From: JAGOUU01 sp964387745 | Lineage (GTDB): Bacteria > Pseudomonadota > Gammaproteobacteria > JAGOUU01 | Assembly (NCBI GenBank): GCA_964387745.1 | Contig: CAYLXL010000060.1 | Span: 1-8,849, forward strand | Reading direction: 5' to 3' | DNA length: 8,849 nucleotides | Shown: positions 1-6,161 of the stretch, one piece after another | How the letters are laid out: each line of letters starts with the position of its first letter | Numbering within the stretch: position 1 is the stretch's first letter | Position numbers and translations under genes: made by a program | The notes under the pieces: model-generated | Seen by the model: only the letters and a program-made list of their open reading frames with translations | The model's database searches: none | Told to the model about the DNA's origin: nothing

Positions 1-18
1 GCGATTCAAACATAAGTT

Positions 19-46
19 ATAATACCAACATCAGAAAAAAAGTCAA
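19..46 (-). promoter_or_regulatory. Sigma70-like promoter reading left, out of the window
   Basis: On the minus strand there is a TTGACT -35 box (41-46), a 16-bp spacer and a TATTAT -10 box (19-24). Each box differs from consensus at one position. Transcription would start near position 12 and run out of the left edge, so the gene it serves is not in the window. An ATG on the minus strand at 13-11 falls almost on the predicted start point, so a leaderless message is possible but unproven. Confidence 0.5.
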
Positions 47-216
47 TAACTTTCCGTTCTGAGATTGCTAACTTTATATCTTTGTAACTTATTGATTTTC
101 TCATGACCTATGATGAAAGTAGCTGCGCTTAATTACATGCAAATACTTTGTGGATTTTGTACTTAATTTACAAATTCTTACTAAAATTAAATTAAAGTAA
201 TAATCGGGAATAACCT

Positions 217-1101
217 ATGCCTTTTTATTTACATATATGCCAAGATAATCAGCATGAACCTTTTTTATTAATTAGCGAACAGCAAATTGATGGTTCTTTG
301 CCTGAAATTAAAGCACAGGTCTTTTATGAGCAGCCTGATATAGATTTCAATAAAGACCCCATTAAAGTAGCTACTTATGGCATAGCTCGCAAAGAAGTCG
401 AAGAATTACTAAACTTTGCCCTACAACGCTCTAATGCCTCTAATAAATCTACCGGCTTATTTACTAAAGGCAAATTAGACAAAAAGTCTGCTTTTAGAAT
501 ACAGGCATATTCTTCAGTAAAAGAAGTAACTGAGATTTTAGATACCCTAGGCCTATCCAGCCCCTCAAAAGCCAAATTCTTGACACGAAAAATGAAAAAG
601 GATCAAGAACATGTCTTAGACCATAAACACCGCATTTTTTGGCAAGAACATGTGCCGTTATTACATCGGAAAAATCTTGATCCAAAAAAATGGACTGAAT
701 TAGAAATCAAAGAAACATACTTACTTAACAAATTAAATATAATAAATCTAATTCTTACTGAAGTTTTTCGTTCATTACAAAACGACATAATAGACGAAGC
801 AACAGCAGAACTATTATCATTTTTTAAAAAAGGCGCAGAAGACATTCAAAATGACTATGGTTATATTCAGACCCTGAAAGAACAGGCTACATCTGGTAGC
901 CCTGAAGATAAAAAAGCTTTATTTAATGAGCTACAGGATTATCTTGACCGACTAGATGTGTTTACGACCGATCTATTAAAAGATATCTATGATAATCCCA
1001 GCTTAGCCAATCATCCCTTATTGGCTTATGTTGCGTCTCCTACCCAAGCTGACAAAGCAAAATCTTCATCTCGCCCTAGTCGCCCTAAGCCAACTTTATA
1101 A
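217..1101 (+). CDS. Hypothetical protein with basic Ser/Pro-rich C-terminal tail
   Basis: I do not recognise this 294-residue protein. It opens with ATG preceded by GGGA (206-209) at a 7-nt spacing, a good ribosome binding site. No signal peptide or membrane segment is visible. Residues 1-60 look like a mixed globular start. Residues 80-270 are charged and mostly helical in character, with Lys-rich stretches around 86-150 and acidic, Leu-rich helices around 160-260. The last ~17 residues (KAKSSSRPSRPKPTL at the end) are basic, rich in Ser and Pro and probably disordered. Upstream, an inverted repeat TTTGTA-7-TACAAA (156-174) could be an operator, but no clear promoter was found. The gene converges with the Ser/Thr/Pro-rich gene, with 29 bp between stops and no terminator hairpin. 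A tail of this kind and the neighbourhood fit a secreted effector, but this is inference only. Confidence 0.75.
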   Translation: MPFYLHICQDNQHEPFLLISEQQIDGSLPEIKAQVFYEQPDIDFNKDPIKVATYGIARKEVEELLNFALQRSNASNKSTGLFTKGKLDKKSAFRIQAYSSVKEVTEILDTLGLSSPSKAKFLTRKMKKDQEHVLDHKHRIFWQEHVPLLHRKNLDPKKWTELEIKETYLLNKLNIINLILTEVFRSLQNDIIDEATAELLSFFKKGAEDIQNDYGYIQTLKEQATSGSPEDKKALFNELQDYLDRLDVFTTDLLKDIYDNPSLANHPLLAYVASPTQADKAKSSSRPSRPKPTL

Positions 1102-1130
1102 AGCGAGCAAGGATTAAGCACAGGCCAGGC

Positions 1131-2336
1131 TTATCGATTTCTAGAAATAACTAATCTTGGGCTAGCAGGAATTGCAGCCGTATCAGCTATGCATCTTGTG
1201 TTATCTCTTGTATCTTGTTCTTCTAGGCGAAAACAAAACGATGAGCTTTTTGGGGCGACTATGGGAACTGTAGGAACTGCTGGAGGATTGGGGGAAGCTG
1301 CAACACTATTAGGTTGCGATGGCTGGGTAATAATAGATCTAGTTGAGCGTCCTGTAGGTGACAATACCATTCTAGCGCTGTTGAGAAAATGTGAACAAGA
1401 TGCCGTAGGACGTGGAGGCTTAGGAAGCTGGGCTGGTGCCGATGCGGCGGCTGGTGACACTATTGGTGTACCTTCAACTGAGAAAGTTGTAACAACAGGA
1501 GTACCACCGAAAATGCTTTGGTAATTTCGGAGATTCAACTGTCTAGCATGATTACCTGTGATTGAGGTAGTTAGAGAAGATAAGGGTGATCGAGGTTCTG
1601 CATCTGCAGGTGACTTTGAGTCACGCAGTAAGCCGCTCCCCCAAACATCGCTGGGACTTCTCAATATAGGTGATACAGGTGACCGAGGATTACTTGTCAT
1701 ATCCACTCCAGATAAACTTCTCTGTAGACTCTGAGCACCACCAACCCGTGGCGACAAAGAAGGATTCCCCCACGATGTACCTGCAACTCTAGATACAGGT
1801 GACCCGAGACTACCTAAACTACCTAGACCACCAATAGTTCCTGCTAATTGTGCTGGTACTACTACTGAGGGGCTTAAAATACTTGAACATGCAGCATCTG
1901 GTCCAATAATTCTTACAGCATTTACTGGGGCAATTACCGGGCTAATTAAAGGCGCTTGCACAGCTATAATTGGCGGGGAGTCCTTAGGCGAAGAGGGCTC
2001 AGGAGAAGGCACTGTACAACTAGAGGCGGTGATCCTGCTAACGTCTATTGGACCATGAGGGTAATAAAGGGGTAGATCAGGCAAAGCCGGCCGACGACCT
2101 GATGATGATAATCTATCTGGAGTTTGTGCCAATGACACAAATCCCGTGGTTACTCGTGGCGGGGTTCGCGTCACTGAAACAGATCCTGCTGATCCTCTTT
2201 CTGGAGAGTCGAAAGTCTGACGCGGCGTTCTAGCTTCTGGCGTTTGCGCAGGCATCGCAGTTGAAATTGGGCTCACAGGGCTAGAAGGCTTAGAAGATAC
2301 TTCTTGAGCGGTTTGGGTAATATCAGGATTTAACAT
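1131..2336 (-). CDS. Ser/Thr/Pro-rich disordered protein with ~25 S/T-P motifs
   Basis: No family is recognised. The product (401 residues from the ATG at 2336) is low-complexity, dominated by Ser, Pro, Thr, Ala and Gly, and almost certainly disordered. It contains about 25 Ser-Pro or Thr-Pro dipeptides, the minimal sites of proline-directed kinases. Three of them are full S/T-P-x-R sites (SPER, TPPR, TPDR) spaced 14 residues apart. Other features are SPVSPI twice, a GSLGSLGS run and a PKPPRP patch. No signal peptide or membrane segment is seen. Base composition is visibly more GC-rich than the neighbours, as expected from Pro/Ala/Gly codons. The frame is also open upstream to a GTG at 2378 with an ATG at 2354. 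I prefer 2336 because a TATAAT box (2370-2375, minus strand) overlaps the GTG and would give a message starting near 2363; no start has a strong Shine-Dalgarno sequence. It lies 96 bp downstream of pncB on the same strand. The density of S/T-P sites suggests a protein meant to be phosphorylated in a eukaryotic host; this is inference. Confidence 0.7.
   Translation of the reverse strand: MLNPDITQTAQEVSSKPSSPVSPISTAMPAQTPEARTPRQTFDSPERGSAGSVSVTRTPPRVTTGFVSLAQTPDRLSSSGRRPALPDLPLYYPHGPIDVSRITASSCTVPSPEPSSPKDSPPIIAVQAPLISPVIAPVNAVRIIGPDAACSSILSPSVVVPAQLAGTIGGLGSLGSLGSPVSRVAGTSWGNPSLSPRVGGAQSLQRSLSGVDMTSNPRSPVSPILRSPSDVWGSGLLRDSKSPADAEPRSPLSSLTTSITGNHARQLNLRNYQSIFGGTPVVTTFSVEGTPIVSPAAASAPAQLPKPPRPTASCSHFLNSARMVLSPTGRSTRSIITQPSQPNSVAASPNPPAVPTVPIVAPKSSSFCFRLEEQDTRDNTRCIADTAAIPASPRLVISRNR
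2082..2207 (-). repeat. Degenerate 14-residue tandem repeat beginning [ST]-P-x-R
   Basis: Within the Ser/Thr/Pro-rich gene, three consecutive 42-bp units encode SPERGSAGSVSVTR, TPPRVTTGFVSLAQ and TPDRLSSSGRRPAL. Each unit starts with a Ser/Thr-Pro-x-Arg site. The first two also share Gly at position 8 and Val-Ser at 10-11. The DNA of the units has diverged much more than the motif, so the repeat is old or the motif is under selection. Confidence 0.5.
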
Positions 2337-2432
2337 AATCTTCAATTCATACATAGAGTTAAAATGCAAATTATACACTACTAATATTTTGAAGTATATA
2401 GATTTATGTTAGCAAAGAAGATAAAATCAAGA

Positions 2433-3626
2433 TCATTGCTTACTAAATACTTGTTTTAAGTACTCAATGTAACCTGTATCCCGACACATTGATTTACCTG
2501 GGCTATCTGATATCTTTGCCACTGGCTGGTTATTACATCTCGTCATTTTAATCACGATTTGTATAGGGTTAAACCCCAAATCATTAGTAAGACTAGTTCC
2601 AATACCATAAGAAGTCTTAGCTCGACCGTAAAAATGCTTATAAATTTCAAGAGCAGACTGAATCGTCAAACCATCGCTAAAAATTAGGCGTTTGGTCATC
2701 GGCGAGATTTTTAACTTACGATAATGTTCAATCGCCTTTTCTCCCCAAATAATAGGGTCACCTGAATCTTGTCTTAACCCATCAAATAATTTAGCGAAAA
2801 ATAAATCAAAATCATTTAAAAAAGCATCCATGCTGATGATATCTGTTAAAGCGATACCTAGACGCCCTCTGTATTCTTTAGTCCACATTTCTAAAGCAAA
2901 CTTTTGGCTATCTACTAAACGTGGGCCCAACGCTTGACAGGCCTGCAAAAATTCATGCGCCATTGTGCCTACTGTCAGCAAATTATACTTCATAGCTAAA
3001 TAGACATTACTGGTACCCGAAAAATTATCAGATAACTGCTGCTGTAAAGTTTTTACCACATAATCTTGCCAATCTTTAGAAAACCTTCGGCGAGTGCCAA
3101 AATCAGAAAATTTGAATTGCTGAATGTTCTTAATAGCTGGATCAGGCTTTTTTATCAATTCTATTTTTTTCAGTAATAATTCTTCACCGTTTTTCCATGC
3201 TTGTTGTAATTCTGCTTGAGATTTAACTTGATTGCGAAAATATACTTCATTAATTATAGCTAGAACAGGTACTTCAAATAAAATGGTATGCAACCATGGG
3301 CCATGAATAGTTATTTCTAATTTTTTATCAGCCCCAACTGTTATATCAATAAAGCTATTGTTCAGTTTAAATATTCGTAAGAATTCAATAAAATCTGCTT
3401 TGATATAATCTAATTTTGCTAAAAAAGCTAATTCATCAGGTCTAAATTGCAAACTGCATAAATGTGCAACTTCTGCTTTAATTTGTTCTATGTAGGGTAT
3501 AAGATCCGCTTCATTACGACAATGAAACTTATACTCAACCATAGCGGAAGGAAATTGATGCAAGACGCATTGCATCATGGTGAGCTTATATAAATCTGTA
3601 TCTAGCAGTGATTCTATTATTGGCAT
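2433..3626 (-). CDS. pncB: Nicotinate phosphoribosyltransferase
   Basis: The enzyme makes nicotinate mononucleotide from nicotinate and PRPP with ATP hydrolysis. This is the first step of the Preiss-Handler route to NAD, in the cytoplasm. The 397 residues match the ~400 of E. coli PncB from end to end. Visible landmarks: SLLDTDLYKLTM at the N-terminus, HGPW at 108-111, DFGTRRRFS at 175-183, GTSN at 204-207, GTMAHEF at 220-226 with His224 as the equivalent of the autophosphorylated His of the Salmonella enzyme, GIALTD at 257-262, GLRQDSGDP at 283-291 and SDSPGK at 373-378. All key residues are present, so it should be active. The ATG at 3626 is preceded by AGGGA at close spacing. pncA lies 226 bp upstream on the same strand, so both steps of nicotinamide deamidation and salvage are together. 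A 100-bp palindrome in that gap may separate or attenuate the two. Confidence 0.96.
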   Translation of the reverse strand: MPIIESLLDTDLYKLTMMQCVLHQFPSAMVEYKFHCRNEADLIPYIEQIKAEVAHLCSLQFRPDELAFLAKLDYIKADFIEFLRIFKLNNSFIDITVGADKKLEITIHGPWLHTILFEVPVLAIINEVYFRNQVKSQAELQQAWKNGEELLLKKIELIKKPDPAIKNIQQFKFSDFGTRRRFSKDWQDYVVKTLQQQLSDNFSGTSNVYLAMKYNLLTVGTMAHEFLQACQALGPRLVDSQKFALEMWTKEYRGRLGIALTDIISMDAFLNDFDLFFAKLFDGLRQDSGDPIIWGEKAIEHYRKLKISPMTKRLIFSDGLTIQSALEIYKHFYGRAKTSYGIGTSLTNDLGFNPIQIVIKMTRCNNQPVAKISDSPGKSMCRDTGYIEYLKQVFSKQ

Positions 3627-3674
3627 CGTTTCCCTAATATCCTATAATTCGTAAGCTTTTACCAATCTCTATTT

Positions 3675-3774
3675 TTGTCATCCCAGTCAAGCGCAAAGCG
3701 CGCAGAACTGGGATCTATTCTGTGATAGATCTCGGTTCTACGCCCAGTTGCACTGGGCTTGACCGAGATGACAA
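3675..3774. repeat. ~100-bp imperfect palindrome (REP/MITE-like)
   Basis: The ends TTGTCATC (3675-3682) and GATGACAA (3767-3774) pair. Pairing continues inward with a few mismatches and bulges through GTCAAGC / GCTTGAC and AGAACTGGGATCTAT / ATAGATCTCGGTTCT, to a small loop near 3720. Nested within it are CCCAGT-tgc-ACTGGG style sub-palindromes. It lies in the gap between the pncA stop and the pncB start and carries no ORF. Palindromes beginning GTCATC with CCCAGT cores are a common form of dispersed intergenic repeat in host-associated bacteria. Only one copy is in this window, so repetitiveness is inferred. In RNA it would form a long hairpin between the two salvage genes. Confidence 0.75.
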
Positions 3775-3852
3775 TACGGTGTCAACGGTAACTTTAATTC
3801 TTATCATACGATAGCGCCCATATAACGCTTGCTTACGCGCGCGGCTCTGACG

Positions 3853-4503
3853 TTAAATACACCCAGGCAACTCCAAATGGCTATTAATAAACACCGCCCC
3901 TTTAGCTAACATCTCTTTTTTCGCCTGCACAACCAAATTATCATAGATACCCCGAGTTGCTCCAAGATTTACTATAACTTTAAACCCTGCATCTAACAGC
4001 TGTATAACACTAGTTTTAACACAAAACTCTAAACTAAGACCGCCCGTCACAAGATGGGTGACACCGTTATGGCGTAAATATTCTATTAAGCCTGTTGTCA
4101 TCCGACAAGATAAATCATGATAACAAACACCATAAGGGTGCATATCCAGCTCTACACCTTTCCAGATAAAAAAATCATATTCTGACGGTCTAGGTAAACC
4201 TGGAATCAATTCAAAACCTTTGGTACCAGGAACAGCATGCTTCGGCCAATAGACATCAATATTATTACTCAACAAGTCACCCGCTTTAAGCGGAGTATTA
4301 ATCAAATCTTTAGCTGTCGTTACCCATGGCGCGTCTTTGGAATGTGCATCTTTGCTGCCTATGCGAAGCGCAGCAAATTTAGCTTGATTATTTAATTCTT
4401 GTGCTATGTTATGCCCATCCGGCACAGGCAGTTCATCTGGGCACAGCGGGGTGAAACATTGTTGCGAATCAATATCAATACTAGCCAAAAACTTATATAT
4501 CAT
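3853..4503 (-). CDS. pncA: Nicotinamidase (isochorismatase-like hydrolase)
   Basis: This cytoplasmic enzyme hydrolyses nicotinamide to nicotinate and ammonia, feeding PncB. The 216-residue length fits the PncA family. The catalytic triad can be placed as Asp12 in the IDSQQCF segment, Lys115 in FFIWKG and nucleophile Cys161 in LSLEFCVKTS. The metal ligands are Asp52 and His54 in SKDAHS, and His89 in WPKHAVPGT. Two segments differ from the common forms: QNDF is QQCF, and the residues before the nucleophile are SLEFC where TDHC or TDYC is usual. The fold family also contains isochorismatases and related amidases, but the metal triad and the linkage to pncB favour nicotinamidase. Its ATG overlaps the adk stop as ATGA. 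With only a weak Shine-Dalgarno sequence in front, translation is probably coupled to adk. Confidence 0.88.
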   Translation of the reverse strand: MIYKFLASIDIDSQQCFTPLCPDELPVPDGHNIAQELNNQAKFAALRIGSKDAHSKDAPWVTTAKDLINTPLKAGDLLSNNIDVYWPKHAVPGTKGFELIPGLPRPSEYDFFIWKGVELDMHPYGVCYHDLSCRMTTGLIEYLRHNGVTHLVTGGLSLEFCVKTSVIQLLDAGFKVIVNLGATRGIYDNLVVQAKKEMLAKGAVFINSHLELPGCI

Positions 4504-5177
4504 GACTTGGCAATCAATTGTGTATTTGTTAACAACTTTACCAAATTATTATGGATAGCCGTCACATCGCCTTCACCATTGATAGGTATATATTTAGGTG
4601 CGTTATGACGATCTTCGGCCTCCCATTGTTTGTAAAAATGAATTAACGGCGCTGTTTGGTTATGATACACAGCTAAACGTTTTTTTACCGTTTCTTCTTT
4701 ATCATCTTCTCTTTGGATAAGATCATCGCCGGTTAAATCATCTTTGTTGGCCCTTTTTGGCGGGTTAAATTTAATGTGATAAGTTCTTCCTGATTCAGGG
4801 TGAACACGACGGCCAGTGATACGCTCTACTATCTTGTTGTCGTCAACGATTAGCTCAATTACATAATCAAAATGGATATTCTGCGATTCTAGCGTCTCGG
4901 CTTGTGGAATAGTTCTAGGTACTCCATCAAATAAATAACCATGACGACAATCAGGCTCAACTATGCGTTCTTTAATGAGGTCAATAATAATTTCATCAGA
5001 AACAAGATCGCCCCTATCCATTATTTCTTTTGCTTTTAAACCTAGGGGTGTATTTTCTTTAATTGCTGTACGCAGAATGTCACCAGTTGAAATCTGTGGT
5101 ATCTTAAACTTTTCACATAGTAAAGCTGCCTGTGTACCCTTACCTGCACCTGGTGGACCAATAAACACTATCCGCAT
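4500..5177 (-). CDS. adk: Adenylate kinase
   Basis: The enzyme interconverts AMP + ATP and 2 ADP in the cytoplasm and is normally essential. The P-loop GPPGAGKGT is at residues 7-15, the AMP-binding STGDILR at 30-36, the DGVPRT segment at 84-89, and the LID from GRRVHPESG (122-130) through LIQREDD (153-159). The LID has no Cys residues, so it is the long, zinc-free type. Arg123 and Arg156 fit the conserved phosphate-binding arginines. Two oddities: the usual DGFPRT Phe is Val here, and the protein is ~11 residues longer than the 214 of E. coli, ending in LLTNTQLIAKS. The start at 5177 is preceded by AGGG at a long 10-nt spacing. adk leads the minus-strand adk-pncA pair, probably followed by pncB, and is divergent from the LOG gene. 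Confidence 0.96.
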   Translation of the reverse strand: MRIVFIGPPGAGKGTQAALLCEKFKIPQISTGDILRTAIKENTPLGLKAKEIMDRGDLVSDEIIIDLIKERIVEPDCRHGYLFDGVPRTIPQAETLESQNIHFDYVIELIVDDNKIVERITGRRVHPESGRTYHIKFNPPKRANKDDLTGDDLIQREDDKEETVKKRLAVYHNQTAPLIHFYKQWEAEDRHNAPKYIPINGEGDVTAIHNNLVKLLTNTQLIAKS

Positions 5178-5225
5178 AGAAATCTAACCCTATATAGTTT
5201 TAATTTGAATATTTAATGTCTTGAT

Positions 5226-5231
5226 ATTATA
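5226..5231 (-). promoter_or_regulatory. Candidate -10 box for adk-pncA
   Basis: A perfect TATAAT on the minus strand lies 48 bp before the adk ATG in a very AT-rich stretch. At 17-bp spacing the -35 position reads TATAAA, which is poor, so the assignment rests on the -10 box alone. Confidence 0.3.
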
Positions 5232-5274
5232 AACTTTAATTTTAGTGTTTTATAGTTATTTATTGTTTTATTTA

Positions 5275-5325
5275 GTTAACTTTTTGTGGTTTCTGGTTGT
5301 TTTTAGTTAACATCTTTAAGTTAAC
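5275..5325. promoter_or_regulatory. Three GTTAAC palindromes in the divergent spacer
   Basis: GTTAAC occurs at 5275-5280, 5306-5311 and 5320-5325. The first two sit in an identical TTTAGTTAAC context and the third is TTTAAGTTAAC. They lie between the candidate -10 box of adk and the -35 box of the LOG gene. A shared operator for the divergent nucleotide-metabolism genes is possible. In AT-rich DNA the hexamers could also be chance. Confidence 0.3.
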
Positions 5326-5334
5326 CGACTTTTA

Positions 5335-5363
5335 CTGACCTCTAAAATTTGTGTTAGTATTAT
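5335..5363 (+). promoter_or_regulatory. Sigma70-like promoter of the LOG-TPR methyltransferase operon
   Basis: CTGACC (5335-5340) and TATTAT (5358-5363) are spaced exactly 17 bp. They match consensus at 4 of 6 and 5 of 6 positions. Transcription would start near 5370, about 50 nt before the LOG ATG, at the beginning of the 13-bp tandem repeat. Confidence 0.5.
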
Positions 5364-5369
5364 TATTAC

Positions 5370-5395
5370 CAAGTTTAATTTTCAAGTTTAATTTT
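5370..5395. repeat. Perfect 13-bp tandem duplication in the LOG leader
   Basis: CAAGTTTAATTTT occurs twice head to tail (5370-5382 and 5383-5395) without a mismatch. It covers the predicted transcription start and early leader of the LOG gene, so copy-number change here could alter expression. Confidence 0.6.
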
Positions 5396-5419
5396 TTGGA
5401 TTAATATAGGACTTAATAG

Positions 5420-6151
5420 ATGAACATAGGACGCGACAAACCTCTGCCAGCTTCACCACAGTTTCAAGACCATTTGTTTACCAAAGAATCTTGGAAAATG
5501 TTTCAAATTATGTCGGAGTTTGTAGAAGGATATGAGCGTCTAGCTCATTTGCAAAAAACTGTAAGTATATTTGGCTCAGCACGAGTCTTACCTGATCATC
5601 CCTACTACAAACAAGCTGAAGCTATTGCCCAAAAGCTATCTGAGGCTGGCTTTGCAGTTGTTACAGGCGGTGGCCCTGGCATTATGGAAGCTGCTAATAA
5701 AGGCGCCTCTAAAGGGCCTGTTGCTACAGTAGGTCTAAATATTCAATTACCGCACACGGAAGAAAATGCTAATCCCTACCAGGATATCTCTTTAAACTTT
5801 CGCCACTTTTTTTCACGCAAAGTCATGTTCGTCAAATACGCTTCTGCTTATATTTGTTTGCCTGGTGGCTTTGGTACATTAGATGAACTTGCTGAAATCT
5901 TAACTCTTATCCAAACAGGCAAATCGCGTCGCATCCCAATTATTTTAGTCGATAAACCATTTTGGCAGGGATTGTTTGACTGGCTGATTAATACTATTGC
6001 TGCCAATGGCATGATCAGTAAATCAGATCTAGATCTAGTAGCCTTTATCGATGATCCTAAAGAAATTGTAACTACTATTAATAACTTTTATCTCGAACGT
6101 GGTACTATAGAAATGACCGAGGAAGAGCATAGATTAATGTCTAATTTGTAG
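5420..6151 (+). CDS. LOG-family protein (TIGR00730-type nucleotide phosphoribohydrolase)
   Basis: LOG-family enzymes remove the base from nucleoside 5'-monophosphates. The family includes plant cytokinin-activating LOG and bacterial PpnN, and is often mis-named lysine decarboxylase. The 243-residue protein has a Rossmann-type core: VSIFGSARV at 48-56, VTGGGPGIMEAANKGA at 81-96, FFSRKVMF at 130-137 with the conserved Arg133-Lys134, and the signature PGGFGTLDE at 148-156 with Glu156. All catalytic landmarks are present. The ~45-residue N-terminal helix region (FTKESWKMFQIMSEFVEGYERL lies within it) is typical of the longer bacterial subgroup. It is too short to be PpnN itself, so the natural substrate is uncertain. 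The ATG at 5420 has AGG at 5408-5410. It is divergent from adk and is followed 10 bp later by the TPR-methyltransferase gene, so the two are very likely one transcript. Confidence 0.9.
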   Translation: MNIGRDKPLPASPQFQDHLFTKESWKMFQIMSEFVEGYERLAHLQKTVSIFGSARVLPDHPYYKQAEAIAQKLSEAGFAVVTGGGPGIMEAANKGASKGPVATVGLNIQLPHTEENANPYQDISLNFRHFFSRKVMFVKYASAYICLPGGFGTLDELAEILTLIQTGKSRRIPIILVDKPFWQGLFDWLINTIAANGMISKSDLDLVAFIDDPKEIVTTINNFYLERGTIEMTEEEHRLMSNL

Positions 6152-6153
6152 GA
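6150..6153 (+). promoter_or_regulatory. Ribosome binding site that fixes the TTG start of the TPR-methyltransferase
   Basis: AGGA overlaps the last bases of the LOG stop codon (TAG, 6149-6151) and stands 8 nt before the TTG at 6162. No ATG occurs in the frame for over 1 kb, until deep in the methyltransferase domain, so the TTG is the credible start. Confidence 0.6.
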
Positions 6154-6161
6154 TAACCTTT

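Noticed and set aside
494..845. Overlapping minus-strand ORFs inside the 294-residue gene
   Set aside because: Short, antisense to a frame with a clear ribosome binding site, and with no family resemblance.
1189..1524. 111-codon plus-strand ORF opposite the Ser/Thr/Pro-rich gene
   Set aside because: It lies wholly antisense to a much longer low-complexity frame, has no good ribosome binding site, and its Gly/Val/Ala-rich product is what the complement of Pro/Ser/Thr codons gives.
2048..2233. 61-codon plus-strand ORF in the same region
   Set aside because: Antisense shadow of the S/T-P-rich coding frame, with no supporting start signals or recognisable product.
2337..2378. Upstream GTG (2378) and ATG (2354) starts for the Ser/Thr/Pro-rich protein
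   Set aside because: A TATAAT box overlaps the GTG and neither start has a Shine-Dalgarno sequence. They cannot be excluded, so the true N-terminus may be up to 14 residues longer.
4399..5187. Plus-strand ORFs opposite adk and pncA
   Set aside because: Both strands are explained by well-conserved adk and pncA; these are antisense shadows.
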